A stretch of 64,000 nucleotides of DNA from Lithospermum erythrorhizon (Eukaryota > Streptophyta > Magnoliopsida > Boraginales > Boraginaceae). The notes under the pieces are model-generated. The model searched no databases. It saw nothing but the letters and a program-made list of their open reading frames with translations, and was not told the DNA's origin. The DNA lies in the NCBI GenBank assembly GCA_019722365.1, contig JADFUC010000852.1, positions 1,984,001 through 2,048,000 of the forward strand, written 5' to 3'. The position numbers were made by a program, and so were the translations under genes. Below, piece by piece: positions 12,245 through 24,350 of this stretch (positions within the stretch are counted from its first letter, which is position 1; each line of letters starts with the position of its first letter).

Positions 12245-12325
12245 CTATGACAAATAGCGCCACAAAATTGGGCGATCTGGAGATGAAGAGGAGCACGAGA
12301 TGCCAAGTAATCAAAAGATGGATAG
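12245..12325 (-). pseudogene. WD40-gene 3'-end fragment 1
   Basis: Copy of the last 27 or so codons of the gene at 43156-47575, readable as YPSFDYL-SR and RALW-like codons with one frame slip and a TAG at the same place. It shares the AGCTTTGAC-CACACAGC flank and the CTATGACA stop context with the real gene, whereas the inner copies have AGCGTTGACCAGCGCAAC. Homology to the real 3' flank ends about 50 bp past the stop because other sequence lies to the left. Confidence 0.8.
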
Positions 12326-12559
12326 CAAAAATTCGATAGATAAAGTGTTCCCGAAACATGTTTGACATAATACCCATTATCTGGTGCATCAAATTTATGT
12401 CCGTATTAGAAATAGAATCTTGTGAGATATTTCCTTATATATTAAATCGAATTTTGGTCGTACAATGGTGGATTACGTTAATATATATATGTATAAGTGT
12501 CATTATTGTTGAAAGATCCAAATATTGAAAGATATTCCTTAGTAATAAATTGATTGTTT

Positions 12560-13250
12560 CTTTATACGGTGTTAAAAATTGAAGAAGCAGAAGGTGAAGA
12601 CACGAGGTTTCCTATGGAACAAATCACCAGTTAGGCGAATCCGCGTGCTGCTCGAAATGGTGGCGATGCGGAGGTGGTTGGTCGCACCTTTTACTATCTA
12701 TACGGTACGATTTGGCGTATTACGTTCATATACTATCTCGGTTCTATGACGAACCCGACGGGCGGGATGCGGCTTTCGAGTGAGAATACGTTCTCCCAAG
12801 AAATTCTACAGGTCGAGTATTTGTTCGTTCGATTGACTTGAATCTTTCGGTTGAGTATGATTACGATTGGGCGATTGTCCGATGACAAATGAGTCGATTA
12901 CGTGGTGACTTGTTTCTTGGTGGTTCTCCGATTTCTTGGAAAACTAGAAAGAGAAACTGTTTATTATCTTCTACGAAGGCGGTACCGTTAAGTTAGCACT
13001 TACTTGCATGGTTAAATAGCTCGAGGTTTGTTGGTGGGTCTTAGTGTTTTCTAAGATTGATGTTGTTCGGTGTCTTGTGATAGTCGATGCAACACGCACC
13101 CGTAATTCGGTTTTATATTCCAAACATGAGGTAAACGTCATTTTGTTTGGGTAAATTGGGATGGAACTATTATTGCCTGCAACCTTATCCTACGGCATCC
13201 ACCGGTTAGGCGACTTCTTTACTACTTTTGGCGGAGCATACATATAATAA
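12560..13250 (+). pseudogene. Ty1/copia RT-RNase H fragment, unit 1
   Basis: With frame changes it reads as the end of copia reverse transcriptase (FPMEPNPELGE, RLLYLSIR-DLAYYVHIL, RVVRYLK) and RNase H (LYGWCDYDWAGCPMTRR, VFLGGSPISWKTKK, AEAEYR-like, HFVWDEIRNGTII, ADFFTKA). The catalytic-type Asp of CDYDWA is visible. There is no integrase, gag or 5' RT and no adjoining LTR, so it is a 3' pol fragment only. Confidence 0.8.
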
Positions 13251-13659
13251 TTTGTTATAATGAAGAAAAAGGATGTCTATTATTTGAGTGTGATCAATGA
13301 TAGATAACAAATTGTGACTATTGAACTAACACTTTTTAAGCGACTATAACAGTACATCCTCTCATGTTTATAACTTTATACTCCCTACGTTCCAATTTAA
13401 TTATTAATTATGAAAGTAAAAAATATGTTATTAATGGTTTGAATAATATCATTAATATATTCTAAAAGTACTTTATCAAAATTATTTTAATTAATCACTT
13501 AATTATGAAAATAAAAAATCTTTATATTAAATGATAAAGATGTAACGATCAAGATAAAATTATATTAAAATCATATATAAAAAGAAAATTTTCATACATA
13601 ATCAGCTATATTTCATTTCATAATAGTCTATGAAGAGTGCGTGAATAGTGATACAAGTG

Positions 13660-14080
13660 CTACTCCCAATCATGCTTGACTACAATTTGGCTGCGAGATA
13701 TTAAAATAATACCATATGGGGATATAGACCACATACATTGATAATTATTATCTTTGCAATACCAGAAGGTCTTCATGATTAAATACACTGAAAAAGAGGC
13801 TTGTAATCTAACCAAAAAGTAACAATAGAATTCAGTTGTATAAAATATATTTTCTAAAATTTCCAACTATAAGTCTCTTGAGCCGAGAAATTGAACTCAA
13901 GTCATCATTTTTGATTTGCAATGAAACTTCAGAACAGGAGAAGTACCCGAAAGATCATTCCTCAAGGTAACATTGTATTCGTCTCAGCAACAGTTTGCAT
14001 TTGCTTGCTGTGAATATAACTAATGCAATAAACTAAATAAATTATGTAACAAAAAAGTCTCACAAAGGAGTAGTAGCCAT
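13660..14080 (-). pseudogene. SPH copy 1
   Basis: The last 68 or so codons are open (13866-13660) and read TTEFYCYF, YCKDNNYQCMWSISPYGIIL and SQIVVKHDWE before TAG. The N-terminal part is shifted: one base is missing after ATG GCT ACT ACT CC, giving TGA at codon 7. TATATATAGGCC lies about 55 bp upstream of the ATG. Confidence 0.75.
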
Positions 14081-15729
14081 TTTCTAAGATCTATAATGTT
14101 AATCATAAATAATTTATAACAAGTCATCATATATATAGGCCTTCAACAATTTTAATACATTCTATTTATGAAGATCGATATAATATATATATAAATATAT
14201 ATTTATTTCTTATATTACACTTTATCATATATTAGTAAAATCATTCTGTTATAGAATATTATATATAGATATATATTTCTTGTATTTTACTTTATAGTAT
14301 ATTATTAAAAATCATTCTATTTATGAAGATATTATATATATATATATATATATACTGAATTCGTCTCGATTTATTTGATTATTTTGAAAGAAAAATATTT
14401 TATTAAAATTATTGATTGTACAATTTCATTGGTCGGTCACCCAAGTTGTGTGATAGTTAGATATAATATATATTTCTTATGTTACACTTTTACCGTATAT
14501 TTAGTTATATGCTTGTAAAAATTACTCCTTCGTTCTAAAAGATTATTCGAAACTTTTGTTTTTGATAGTTGTATTTTTTAAACTTTAAACTAAATATATT
14601 TCTTTGTGTTGTATAATATTTGATGAAAAGTATATCAATGGAAAGAGTTGGTGTATTTTTTGATATAGTTTTCGTAAGTATTATATAATATAAACAAAAA
14701 TATCCACCGTTAAAGTTTAAATGTATAACTATCAAAAAGTCAAAAATGTCTTTAAGAGAATTGAAGTAAAGATGCGATTATCAAATATCTTTTGGGACAA
14801 TTTAGGTATTCCACTACGTGTATTTCCAAAACAGGATAAAATGTATTGATTTTTCATTCTAAATCATCCATGTTTATTCCAAGAACTTGTTAAATGTAAG
14901 TAATAATCAACGTCCAAAAACATATTCACATATTTAGTGGAGGAAACACCAAAATTAATTAAATTATGAAAAACAAATAATTTCTATATCGTTTTTCAAA
15001 AAAAAAAGGTGTGAAATAAACCGTTGCTCTGGGATTATGGAGGAGATAAATCTCGAGAATGTGTATCAGTGGGGGCAGATATACAACTGACGACTCTTTC
15101 TTCTCCTCAATCCTAAATCATGATCACATCTTACTTTGACTGATCTCGAGAACCACGACTTAAAAATGAATATCTACAATTCTACGCGTAAAAAGTATAA
15201 AAAGTTGATATTTTAAAAAATATATATTAGAAATAGATCTAACAAAATCCCCTGGCATTGACTATATTATTTATTATTATCGGCTAATAAGAATTCGTAG
15301 TCAAAAGTTTCAAATTTGATCCGAAAATTAAAATGTGACTATAACTTAAGAATGGAAGGAGTACTATTTTATTAAAAGACCTAATTTATATCAAAAATTG
15401 ATTTCAATCATTTTAAATTACCTAACATTAATTTCAAAATGTTTTATTTTATTTTAATTTAGTAAATGATATTGAATATTTATAATTTGTTATGATATCT
15501 ATGTTATACAAACATATTTTAGTATATGTAACTTATCTTGATTTTCAAATTTTAAATCATTCTCAAATATTTACGCAATGTTTTTAATCAAACATTATTC
15601 ATTTTATCATTTCAAAACTATATCTAAAAGCAGAAACTTTTGAATATGATGGTTACTACTAACATACTTACTTGATCTTATCTGAGTGAACAAAGATGAA
15701 GGATAAAAAAGCGTTGACCAGCGCAACTA
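14081..15729. repeat. unit 1 spacer: triplet repeat, MITE-A, MITE-B
   Basis: About 14160-14360 holds three copies of a roughly 75-bp AT-rich motif (CATTCTATTTATGAAGATAT followed by a TATATA run and TTTCTTATGTTACACTTTAT). MITE-A spans about 14523-14780, with long inverted arms: a TTTGATAGTTGTATTTTTT arm near 14560 is mirrored near 14710-14740. MITE-B spans about 15112-15363. SPH promoter sequence (TATA-like box) occupies the left end. Confidence 0.65.
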
Positions 15730-15815
15730 TCTCGACAAATAGCCACAAGGCTGGGCGATCTACGGAATGAGAAGAACTGAGATGCCAGGTAATCAAAAAG
15801 ATGGATAGCAAAATT
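15730..15815 (-). pseudogene. WD40-gene 3'-end fragment 2
   Basis: Carries the coding words for YPSFDYL, then a frame slip, and DRPALW. The TAG is replaced (CTCGAC in place of CTATGAC context), so there is no stop at the ancestral site. It joins the next unit at GGATAGCAAAATTCGATGAA. Confidence 0.75.
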
Positions 15816-16059
15816 CGATGAATACAAGTGTTCTGAAAACATTTCAGCATATAAGTACCATGCTCTGGTGCATCAAATTTATGTCAGTATTCGAAATAGA
15901 ATCTTGTGAATATTTCCATATATATTCATGAATTTTGGTCTCGTACAATGGTGGTCAGTTAATATATATGTATAAGATGTCATTATTGTTGAAGATCAAA
16001 TATTGAAAGATATTCCTTGAAATGAAAATAAATTTGTTTAACATACGATATATTTAAAA

Positions 16060-16755
16060 ATTGTTGAAAGCAGAAGATGGGAGACTGTGAGGTTTTCTAT
16101 GAGCGAAATCACAAGTTAGGCGAATCATGATGGTTGCTCGAGAATGGTGGCGATGCGAGGAGGTGGTTGAGTAGCCTTCTTTACATCTATACGGTCGATT
16201 TGGCGTATTCGTTCGCCTCTATCTCGGGTTCTGCGAGCTTGAACCCGACCGGCAGGATAAACTTTCCGGTGGTGCGTTATCTAAAAATTCTCCGGGTGAG
16301 TATTTTGTTGCGTTGATTGACTTGAATCTTTGTTTGGTGTGATTACGATTGGGCGATTGTCCGATGACAAAGTAAGGTCAGATACGTGGTAGCTTGTTTT
16401 TTCTTGGTAGTTCTCCGTTTCTTGGAAAACTAAGAAAAGAAGGCATTTCGTTATCTTCCTCTGAAAGTGATGCGGATTAGTTAGCATACACGTATTGGTT
16501 GAAATGGCTCGGAAGGTTTTGTTGGTGGAGTCTTGGTGTTTTCTAAGATTGATCTTTGTTCGATTGTCTTTGTGATGATCGGTCTACTTTACACCTTTTC
16601 CTTAATCCGGTTTTTATGGCGTTCCAAGCAGCAATGGTGAAGCGTCATTTGTTTGGGATAGAGATTCGGAATGGAACTATTATTGCCTCTCATATATACG
16701 ACATCACAGTTAGGCGACTTCTTTACTACTTTTTGGTGAGGCATACATATAATTT
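16060..16755 (+). pseudogene. Ty1/copia RT-RNase H fragment, unit 2
   Basis: Readable pieces include LLARNGGDARRWL-type shifted codons, YLKILRV, ITIGRLSDD-type shifted codons and a clear LNPVFMAFQAAMVKRHLFGIE stretch in the RNase H tail. More than five frame changes are needed relative to copia pol. Confidence 0.75.
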
Positions 16756-17159
16756 GTTATAATGAAAAAAGGATGTCTATTGACTTCAGGGTCATGATCA
16801 ATGATAGATAACAAATTGTGACTATTGAACTAACACTTTTTAAGCGACTATAACAGTCATCCTCTCATGTTTATAACTTTATACTCCCTACGTTCCAATT
16901 TAATTATTAATTATGAAAGTAAAATATTTTGTGTAAGCAAAGTAATATCATTAATATATTCTAAAGAAGTACTTTATCAAAACTATTTTAAATTAATCAC
17001 TTAATCATGAAATAAAAAATACTTTATTAAATGATAAAAGTGCTTAGATAAAAGATAAAATTATATTGAAATCATATATAAAAAAGAAAATTTTGATACA
17101 TAATCAAGTATATTTCATTTTCATAGTCTATGAAGAGTGCGTGAATAGTGATACAAATT

Positions 17160-17572
17160 GCTTCTCCCAATCATGCTTGACACCTGGTGGCTGAGATATT
17201 AAAATAATACCATATGGGATATAGACCACATACATTGATAATTATTATCTTTCAATACCCGGAAAGGTCTTCATGATTAAATACACTGAAAGAAGGCATA
17301 ATCTAACCAAAAGAAGTAATAATTCAGTTGTATAAAATATATTTTCTCAGAAATTTAACTATAAGTCTCTTTAGGCTTGAAGTGAACTCAAGGTCATCAT
17401 TTTTTGATTTGCAATGAAACTTCAGAACAGGAGAAGTACCCGAAAGATCATTCCTCAAGGTAACATTGTATTCGTCTCGCTTAAACAGTTTTGCATTTGC
17501 TTGCTGAATATAACTAATGCAATAAACTAAATAAATTATGTAACAAGTCTCACAAAGGGAGTAAGTAGCCAT
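17160..17572 (-). pseudogene. SPH copy 2, longest open N-terminus
   Basis: Open from ATG at 17572 for about 82 codons: a short basic/hydrophobic leader with CYIIYLVYCISYIQQANA, then FKRDEYNVTLRNDLSGTSPV, LKFHCKSKNDDLE. It then loses frame before the TTEFYCYF motif. Codons 2-9 also differ (MATYSLCET instead of MATTPFVRL) through a local frame slip and back. The ancestral stop site reads CTT instead of CTA on the plus strand. Confidence 0.8.
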
Positions 17573-19224
17573 TTTCACAAAGATCTATAATGTTAATCTT
17601 AAATAATTTATAACAAGTCCATCATATATAGGCCTTCAACAATTTTAATACATTCTGGCCCCATAGAGGAATCCGATATAATATATATAGATATATATTT
17701 CTTATGTTACTTTATCATATATTATTAAAATCATTCTATTTATGAAGATATTATATATAGATATATATTTCTTGCATATTACACTTTATCGTCACTTATT
17801 ATTAAAATCATTCTATTTACATGAATATTATATATATATATATATATCTTTCAATTCGTCACCAATTTATTTGATTATTTTGAAAGAAAAATATTTTATT
17901 AAAAAATTGATGATTGTACAATTTTCATTGGTCGAGATGTCATGATTGAGCATACCGTTGAATACTCTTAAGCCTATTTCTTATGTTACCTTTACCGTAT
18001 ATTTTAATTATATACTTGTAAAAATTATCACCCAGTTCCTAAAAGATTGTCAGCTTTTGACTTTTTGATAGTTGTATTTTTAGAAGCTTTGGCTTAAATA
18101 TATTTCTAACTGTGTTGTATAATGTTGTTGAAAGTATATCAATGGAAAGAGTTGAATTATTTTTGTTGATATAATTTTGTAAAGTATTATATAATATAAA
18201 CGAAAATATCCACCGTTAAAGTTTAAAATGTATAACTATCAAAAGAAATTGAAAGCGATCTTTTAAGAATGAAGAGTAAAATACGGAGTATCAAATATCT
18301 TTTAGGACAATTTAAATTCCACTCGATGTACTTTTTAAGCGGGATAAAATGTATTGATTTTCATTCTAAATTATCCATGTTTTATTCCAAGAACTTGTTA
18401 AATGTAAGTAATAATCAACGTCCAAAAACATATTGACATATTTAGTGGAGGAAACGCCAAAATTAATTAAATTATGAAAAACAAAACTAATTTTCCTATA
18501 TCGTTTTTCAAAAAAAAGGTGTGAAATAAACCGTTGCTGCGGATTCCACGGAGGAGATAAATCTCGAATGTGTATCAAGCGGTCGGGGCAGATATACAAC
18601 GAAACACGACTATGCTTTACTACTCACCGTCCACCCAAATACTTGATCGCATCTACTTTTGGCGATCCTCGAGACACGACTTAAGTAAATATCTACAATT
18701 CTACACTTGTAAAAATTATAAAGTTGATATTTAAAAATATATATTGGGAAATGAATCTAACAAAATCCCAGCATGACTATATTATTTATTATATTCTTAA
18801 AATTCATGGTCAAAGTTTTCAAAATTTGATCGAGTAAAATTTATTATAACTTAGAGATGGAAGAATCTTATTTTATTTAAAGACTAGAATTTCTATCAAA
18901 AAATTGATTTCAATCATTTAAATTATGTATTTCCAAATATTTTATTTTATTTTAATTTAGTAAATGATATTGAATATTTATAATTTGTTATGATATCTAT
19001 ATTACACAAACATACAGTATATGTAACTTATCTGATTTTCAAAATTTTAAATCATTTCTCAAATATTTGCAATGTTTTTAATCGAAACATTATTCATTTT
19101 TATCATTCAAAACTATATCTAAAAAGCAGAGGCTTTGAGGCAATGATGGTACTACTAACGTATTATAGCGGTCTTGTCTGAGTGAGCAAAGATGAAGGAT
19201 AAAAAAAGCGTTGACCAGCGCAAC
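17573..19224. repeat. unit 2 spacer: triplet repeat, MITE-A, MITE-B
   Basis: Triplet repeat about 17655-17855, MITE-A about 18026-18290 (right end ATACGGAGTA), MITE-B about 18621-18869. The start of the first triplet differs from the others (TTCTGGCCCCATAGAGGAAT). Confidence 0.65.
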
Positions 19225-19310
19225 TATCTCAGCAAATAAACCCTGGTAGACGATCTACGGAGATGAAGAACCTGAGATGCCAAGTAATCAAAAGATGGAT
19301 AGCAAAATTC
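19225..19310 (-). pseudogene. WD40-gene 3'-end fragment 3
   Basis: Same terminal-exon piece; the middle reads GTAGACGATCTACGG on the plus strand instead of CTGGACGATCTCTAG of the real gene. The stop context is changed to CAGCAAATAAACC. Confidence 0.7.
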
Positions 19311-19569
19311 GATAGATAAAGTGTTCCAAAACATGTTTCAACATAAGTACCCATATCTGGTGCATCAAATTTATGTCCGTGTCGAAATAAGTATCTTGTA
19401 GAATATTTCCTTATATATTCATCAATTTTAGTCTAAATCTGATAGATTGATTGGATTAATATATATGTGTAAGTGTTATTATTGTTGAAGATCAAATATT
19501 GAAAGATATTCCTTGAAATAGAAATAGCTTGATTTGTTTCTTTATCACGGTATATTTAAAAATTGTTGA

Positions 19570-20245
19570 AAAGCGAGAAGGTGGGAGGCACTGCGGTTTT
19601 TCCTATGGAACCAAATCCTGAAGTTAAGTAGTCCACCCGATGCTGCTAGAGAATGGTGAAATGCGGGGAGATTGGTTGGTAAACCTTCTTTACCTATCCC
19701 TATACTGATGCGATTTGGCATAATGCGACCATATACTATGCCGGAGTTCTGCGAAGCCGGGCAGTGGGATCTGACTTCAGTGATGGTTATGCAAAATTCT
19801 CCGAATTAATTATTTTGTTGCGTTCTGATTCTGACTTGAATCTTCGGTTGGTGTGATTGATTGGGCGATTGTCGATGACACGTAGATTCGATGCGTGGTG
19901 GCTTGTTTCTTGGTGGTTCTCGATTCTTGAAAACTTAAGAAAGAGAAGAGCATTTAGTTATCTTCCTCGTGAGTACCGTTAGTTAGCGCTTACTTACAGT
20001 AGTTAAAATGGCTCAAAGAGGTTTGTTGGTGGAATGCTGGTGTTTCTAAGATTGATCTTGTTCGATTGTCTTGATAGTCGGTCTAACACACACTTACATC
20101 CGGTTTTTATGAGCGTTCAAACATATTGAGGTATTGTCATTTTGTTTGGATGAGATTTAGGATGGAATTGTATTTTCTCCTTATATCTACGACATCACAG
20201 TTAATTTGACCTTGCTACTACTTTTGAGTCGGAGCATACATATAA
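19570..20245 (+). pseudogene. Ty1/copia RT-RNase H fragment, unit 3
   Basis: Same order of copia motifs as unit 1 with its own set of small indels; the GGTTGGTGTGATT...GGGCGATTGTC core coding for GW-CD-DWA is present but shortened, removing one Asp codon. Confidence 0.7.
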
Positions 20246-20652
20246 TAATTTGTTATAATGAAAAAGGATGTCTATTGACTTGGGGTCATGATCGATGATA
20301 GATAACAATTGTGACTATTGAAACTAACACTTTTAAGCGACTGCTAACGGTCATCTCTCATGTTTATAACTTTATACTCCCAAGTTTCCAATTTAATTAT
20401 TAATTATGAAAGTAAAATATTTTGTGTGGGTTAAAATAATATCATTAATATATTCTAAAAGTACTTTATCAAAACTATTTTAATTAATCAGCAATCATGA
20501 AAATGAAAATCTTTACATTAAATGATAAAAGTGTAAAGATCGAGAATAAATTATATTATTGAAATCATATATAAAAAAGAAAATTTTGATACATAATCAA
20601 GTATATTTCATTTTCATAGTCTATGAAGAGTGCGTGAATAGTGATACAAGTG

Positions 20653-21076
20653 CTACTCCCAATCATGCTTGACTACAATTTGGCTGCGAGATATTAAAAT
20701 AATACCATATGGGGATATAGACCACATACATTGATAATTATTATCTTTGCAATACCCGGAAAGGTCTTCATGATTAAATACACTGAAAGAAGGCTTGTAA
20801 TCTAACCAAAAGAAGTAACAATAGAATTCAGTTGTATAAAATATATTTTCTCGAAATTTCCAACTATAAGTCTCTTTAGGCTTGAGAAATTTAACTCAGG
20901 TCATCATCTTTTGATTTGCAATGAAACTTCAGAACAGGAGAGAAGTACCCGAAGATCATTATAAAGCTGACATTGTATTCGTCTCGCTTAAACAGTTTTG
21001 CATTTGCTTGCTGAATATAATAATGCAATAAACTAAATAAATTATGCTAAAGTCTCACAAAGGGAGTAGTAGCCAT
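20653..21076 (-). pseudogene. SPH copy 3
   Basis: Has ATG GCT ACT ACT and a C-terminal TAG at the expected places and nearly full length (424 bp). Small indels break it: one near codon 12 (CTTTAGC in place of CTTTGTTAC), one around the DDL motif, where a TTAAATTT run also introduces a stop, and an altered NDLSG region (AGCTTTATAATG). The C-terminal CKDNNYQCMWSISPYGI part is clean. Confidence 0.75.
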
Positions 21077-22659
21077 TTTTCTAAGATCTATAATGTAATC
21101 TTAAATAATTTATAACAGTCCATGCTATATATAGGCCTTCAACAATTTTAATACATTCTATTTATGAAGATCCAGATATAATATATATATATAGATATAT
21201 TTCTTATGTTATACTTTATCGTATATTATTAAAATCATTCTATTTATGAAGATACGATATATATATATATATATATACTCAGATTCGTCTGATTTATTTG
21301 ATTATTTTGAAAGAAAAATATTTGATAAAAAATTATTGATTGACACAATTTTCGTTGGTCAGGATGTAGGGTTATTGTGTCGTTAGATAATATATTTCTT
21401 ATATTTTTACAGTATATTTTAGTTATATACTTGTAAAAGAATTACTCCTTCATTCATAAAGATTGTCATTTATTTTTTGATAGTGTATTTTAAACTTTAA
21501 GCTTAAATATATTTTTTGTGTTGTATAATATTTGATGAAAGTATATCAATGGAAAGAGGATTGAATTGTATTTTTAATTGATATAATTTTCATAAAGTAT
21601 TATATAATATAAACAAAAATATCACACGTTAAGTTTAAAATGTATATATCAAAATTAACTGTCTTTTTAAGTGAAGAGGTAAAAATACGGTATCAAATAT
21701 CTTTTGGGACAATTTAAGTATTCCACTCGATATTATTTCCAAGCAAGGATAAAATGTATTGATTTTCATTCTAAATCATCCATGTTTATTCAAGAACATT
21801 AAATGTAGTAATAATCAACGTCCAAAAACATATTCACACATATTGGTGGAGGAAACTTGCAAAATTAATTAAATTATGAAAAACAAATAGGCTATATGCG
21901 TTTTTCAAAAAAAAGTGTGAAATAAGCTAGTCGTTAGCGGCGCGAGGTCACGCTGCGGGATTCCACGGAGGAGGTGAATACCGAGAATGTGTATCAACTG
22001 GTCAGGGGACGAGATATACAACGAACGACTATCTTTACTACTCCCTCCATCCCTAAATCATAGTCACATCTTACTTTTGACGATCTCGAGACACGAAACT
22101 TAAAACGTAAATATCTCTAATTCTACGCATAAAAATTATAAAAAGTTGATATTTAAAAATATATATTGAAATGAATCTAACAAATCAACGTAGTATATTA
22201 TTTATTATCGACTTAATAAGAATTCATGGTCAAAGTTTTCAAAATTTGATCCGAAAATTAAAATTTGACTATAACTTAGAGATGGAAGGAGTACTATTTT
22301 ATTAAAAGACCTAATTTCTATCAAATTGATTTCAATCATTTTAAATTACCTAACATTAATTTCAAAATGTTTTATTTTATTTTAATTTAGTAAATGATAT
22401 TGAATATTTATAATTTGTTATGATATCTATATTTATAAAACATATTTTAGTATATGTAACTATCTTGAAGTTTCAAAATTTTAAATCATTTCTCAAATAT
22501 TTACGCAATGTTTGTCGAAACATTATTCATTTTGTCATTTAAAACTATATCTAAAAAGCGAAGCTTTGAACCATGATCGTTACTACTAACGTATACTTGA
22601 TCTTATCTGAGTGAACAAAAGATAGAAGAATAAAAAAAGCGTTGACCAACGCAGTATCT
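21077..22659. repeat. unit 3 spacer with the best-preserved MITE-B
   Basis: Triplet repeat shortened to about 21165-21285. MITE-A about 21443-21692. MITE-B is at 22041-22291 with TA on both sides: left end CTCCCTCCATCCCTAAATCA and right end (reverse complement) CTCCTTCCATCTCTAAGTTA match over about 45 bp, the pattern of a Stowaway-type MITE. A GTCGTTAGCGGCGCGAGGTC insertion-like stretch at about 21930-21950 is not in the other units. Confidence 0.7.
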
Positions 22660-22745
22660 GACAAATAAGCGCCACAAAAATTTGGGCGATCTACGGAGAT
22701 GAAGAACACGAGATGCGGTAATCAAAAGATGGATAGCAAATTCGA
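22660..22745 (-). pseudogene. WD40-gene 3'-end fragment 4
   Basis: Terminal-exon piece with the C-terminal Ser context altered (GTATCTGACAAATAAGCGCC). Joins unit 4 at GGATAGCAAATTCGATAG. Confidence 0.7.
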
Positions 22746-22989
22746 TAGATAAAGTGTTCCAAAACATGTTTCAACATAAGTACCCATATCACAGTGCATC
22801 AAATTTATGTCCGTATTAGAAATAGAATCTTGTGAATATTTCATATTATATTCATCGAATTTTGGTCTGTCTGATAGATTGATTCGTTAATATATATGTG
22901 TAAAGAATATGCAATTATTGTTGAAGATCAAATGAAAGATATTCCTTGAAATGAAAATAAATTGATTGTTTCTTTGCTCTGAGTATATT

Positions 22990-23655
22990 TAAATTGTGAA
23001 GAAAGCAGTGGGAGACACTGCGGAGTTTTTTCCTATGGGCAATCCTGAGTTAGGCGAATCCACAGTGGTTGCTCGAGAATGGTGGCTTGATGTGAGTGGT
23101 TGGTCGCCTTCTTTACATCTATACGATGCGATTTGGCGTGTCTGTTCATATACTATCTCGGTTCTACTTGAGCTTGGTGACCCGGGATCACGACTTTTCA
23201 GTGGTGCGTTATCTAAAAATTCTCAAGATGCAAGGTATTTTGTTGCGTTAAATTCGACTTGAATCTTTAAGTTGGTGTGATGCATTGGGCGATTGTCATT
23301 GATGACACGTAGGTCGATTACGTGTTGGCTTGTTTTTCTTGGTGGTTCTCGATTTCTTGGAAAACTAAGAAGGCATTTTCGTTCTCTTCCTGGAAGGTAG
23401 TACCGTTAGATTAAACCTACTACAATGAGTTGAAATGGCTCGAGGTTTGTTGGTGGGCCTTGGTGTTTCTAAGATTGATAACGTTCGATTATGCGCGTGA
23501 TAGTCGTCTCTTTGCAACTTCTTCATAATCGGTTTTATGGCGTTCAACATATTGAGTATTGTCATTTTGTTTGGGATAGAGATTGAGGATGGAACTATTA
23601 TTGCCTCTCATATATCTGACGTCGCGGTGCCGACTAACACTGCTTTGACGAACAT
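22990..23655 (+). pseudogene. Ty1/copia RT-RNase H fragment, unit 4
   Basis: The first 88 or so codons (22996-23262) are open but partly out of the copia frame; REWWLD, LHLYDAIWRV and LLELGDPGSRLFSGALS are shifted or altered forms of the RT end. The fragment stops earlier than in other units: the GATGTCTATTGACTTCAGGG tail after the RNase H is deleted around 23640-23680. Confidence 0.7.
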
Positions 23656-23940
23656 CGTATAATAATTTGGCTTTGCTCTCTACTCGTTCAATTTAATTAG
23701 TAATTATGAAGTAAAATATTTTATTGTGGCTTAGTAATATCATTAATATATTCTAAAAAGTACTTTATCAAAACTATTTTAATTAATCCTTAATCATGAA
23801 ATAAAAAATACTTTGTTAAATGATAAAGTGTAAAGATCGAAGATAAAAATTATATTGAAATCGTATAAAAAGAAAATTTTGTCATGTCAGTATATTTCAT
23901 TTTCATAGTCTATGAAAGAGTACGTGAATAGTGATACAAG

Positions 23941-24350
23941 TGCCTCCCAATCATGCTTGACTTCTAATTTAGCTGCGAAGATATTAAAATAATACCATAT
24001 GGGGATATAGACCACATACATTGATAATTGCTCTTTGCATGCCGGAAAGGTCTTCATGATTATACACTGAAGAAGGCTTGTAATCTAACCAAAGAGTAAC
24101 AATAGAATTCAGTTGTATAAAATATATTTTCTCGAAATTCCAACTATAAATTCTCTTTAGGCTTGAAATTGAACTCAAGTCATCATTTTGATTTGGCAAT
24201 GAAACTTCAGAACAGGAGAAGTACCCGAAAAGATCATTCCTCAAGGTAACATTGTATTCGTCTCCTTAAACAGTTTTGCATTTGCTGAATATAACTATGC
24301 AATAAACTAAATAAATTATGTAACAAAGTCTCACAAAGGTAGTATTTTTC
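23941..24350 (-). pseudogene. SPH copy 4, start and stop sites lost
   Basis: About 86 codons are open at 24244-23984 (RNDLFGYFSC, NDDLSSISSLKRIYSWNFEK) but shift twice. The ATG GCT ACT ACT block is deleted to AATACTACC, so there is no start codon at the ancestral site, and the terminal TAG has lost two bases. Confidence 0.75.
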
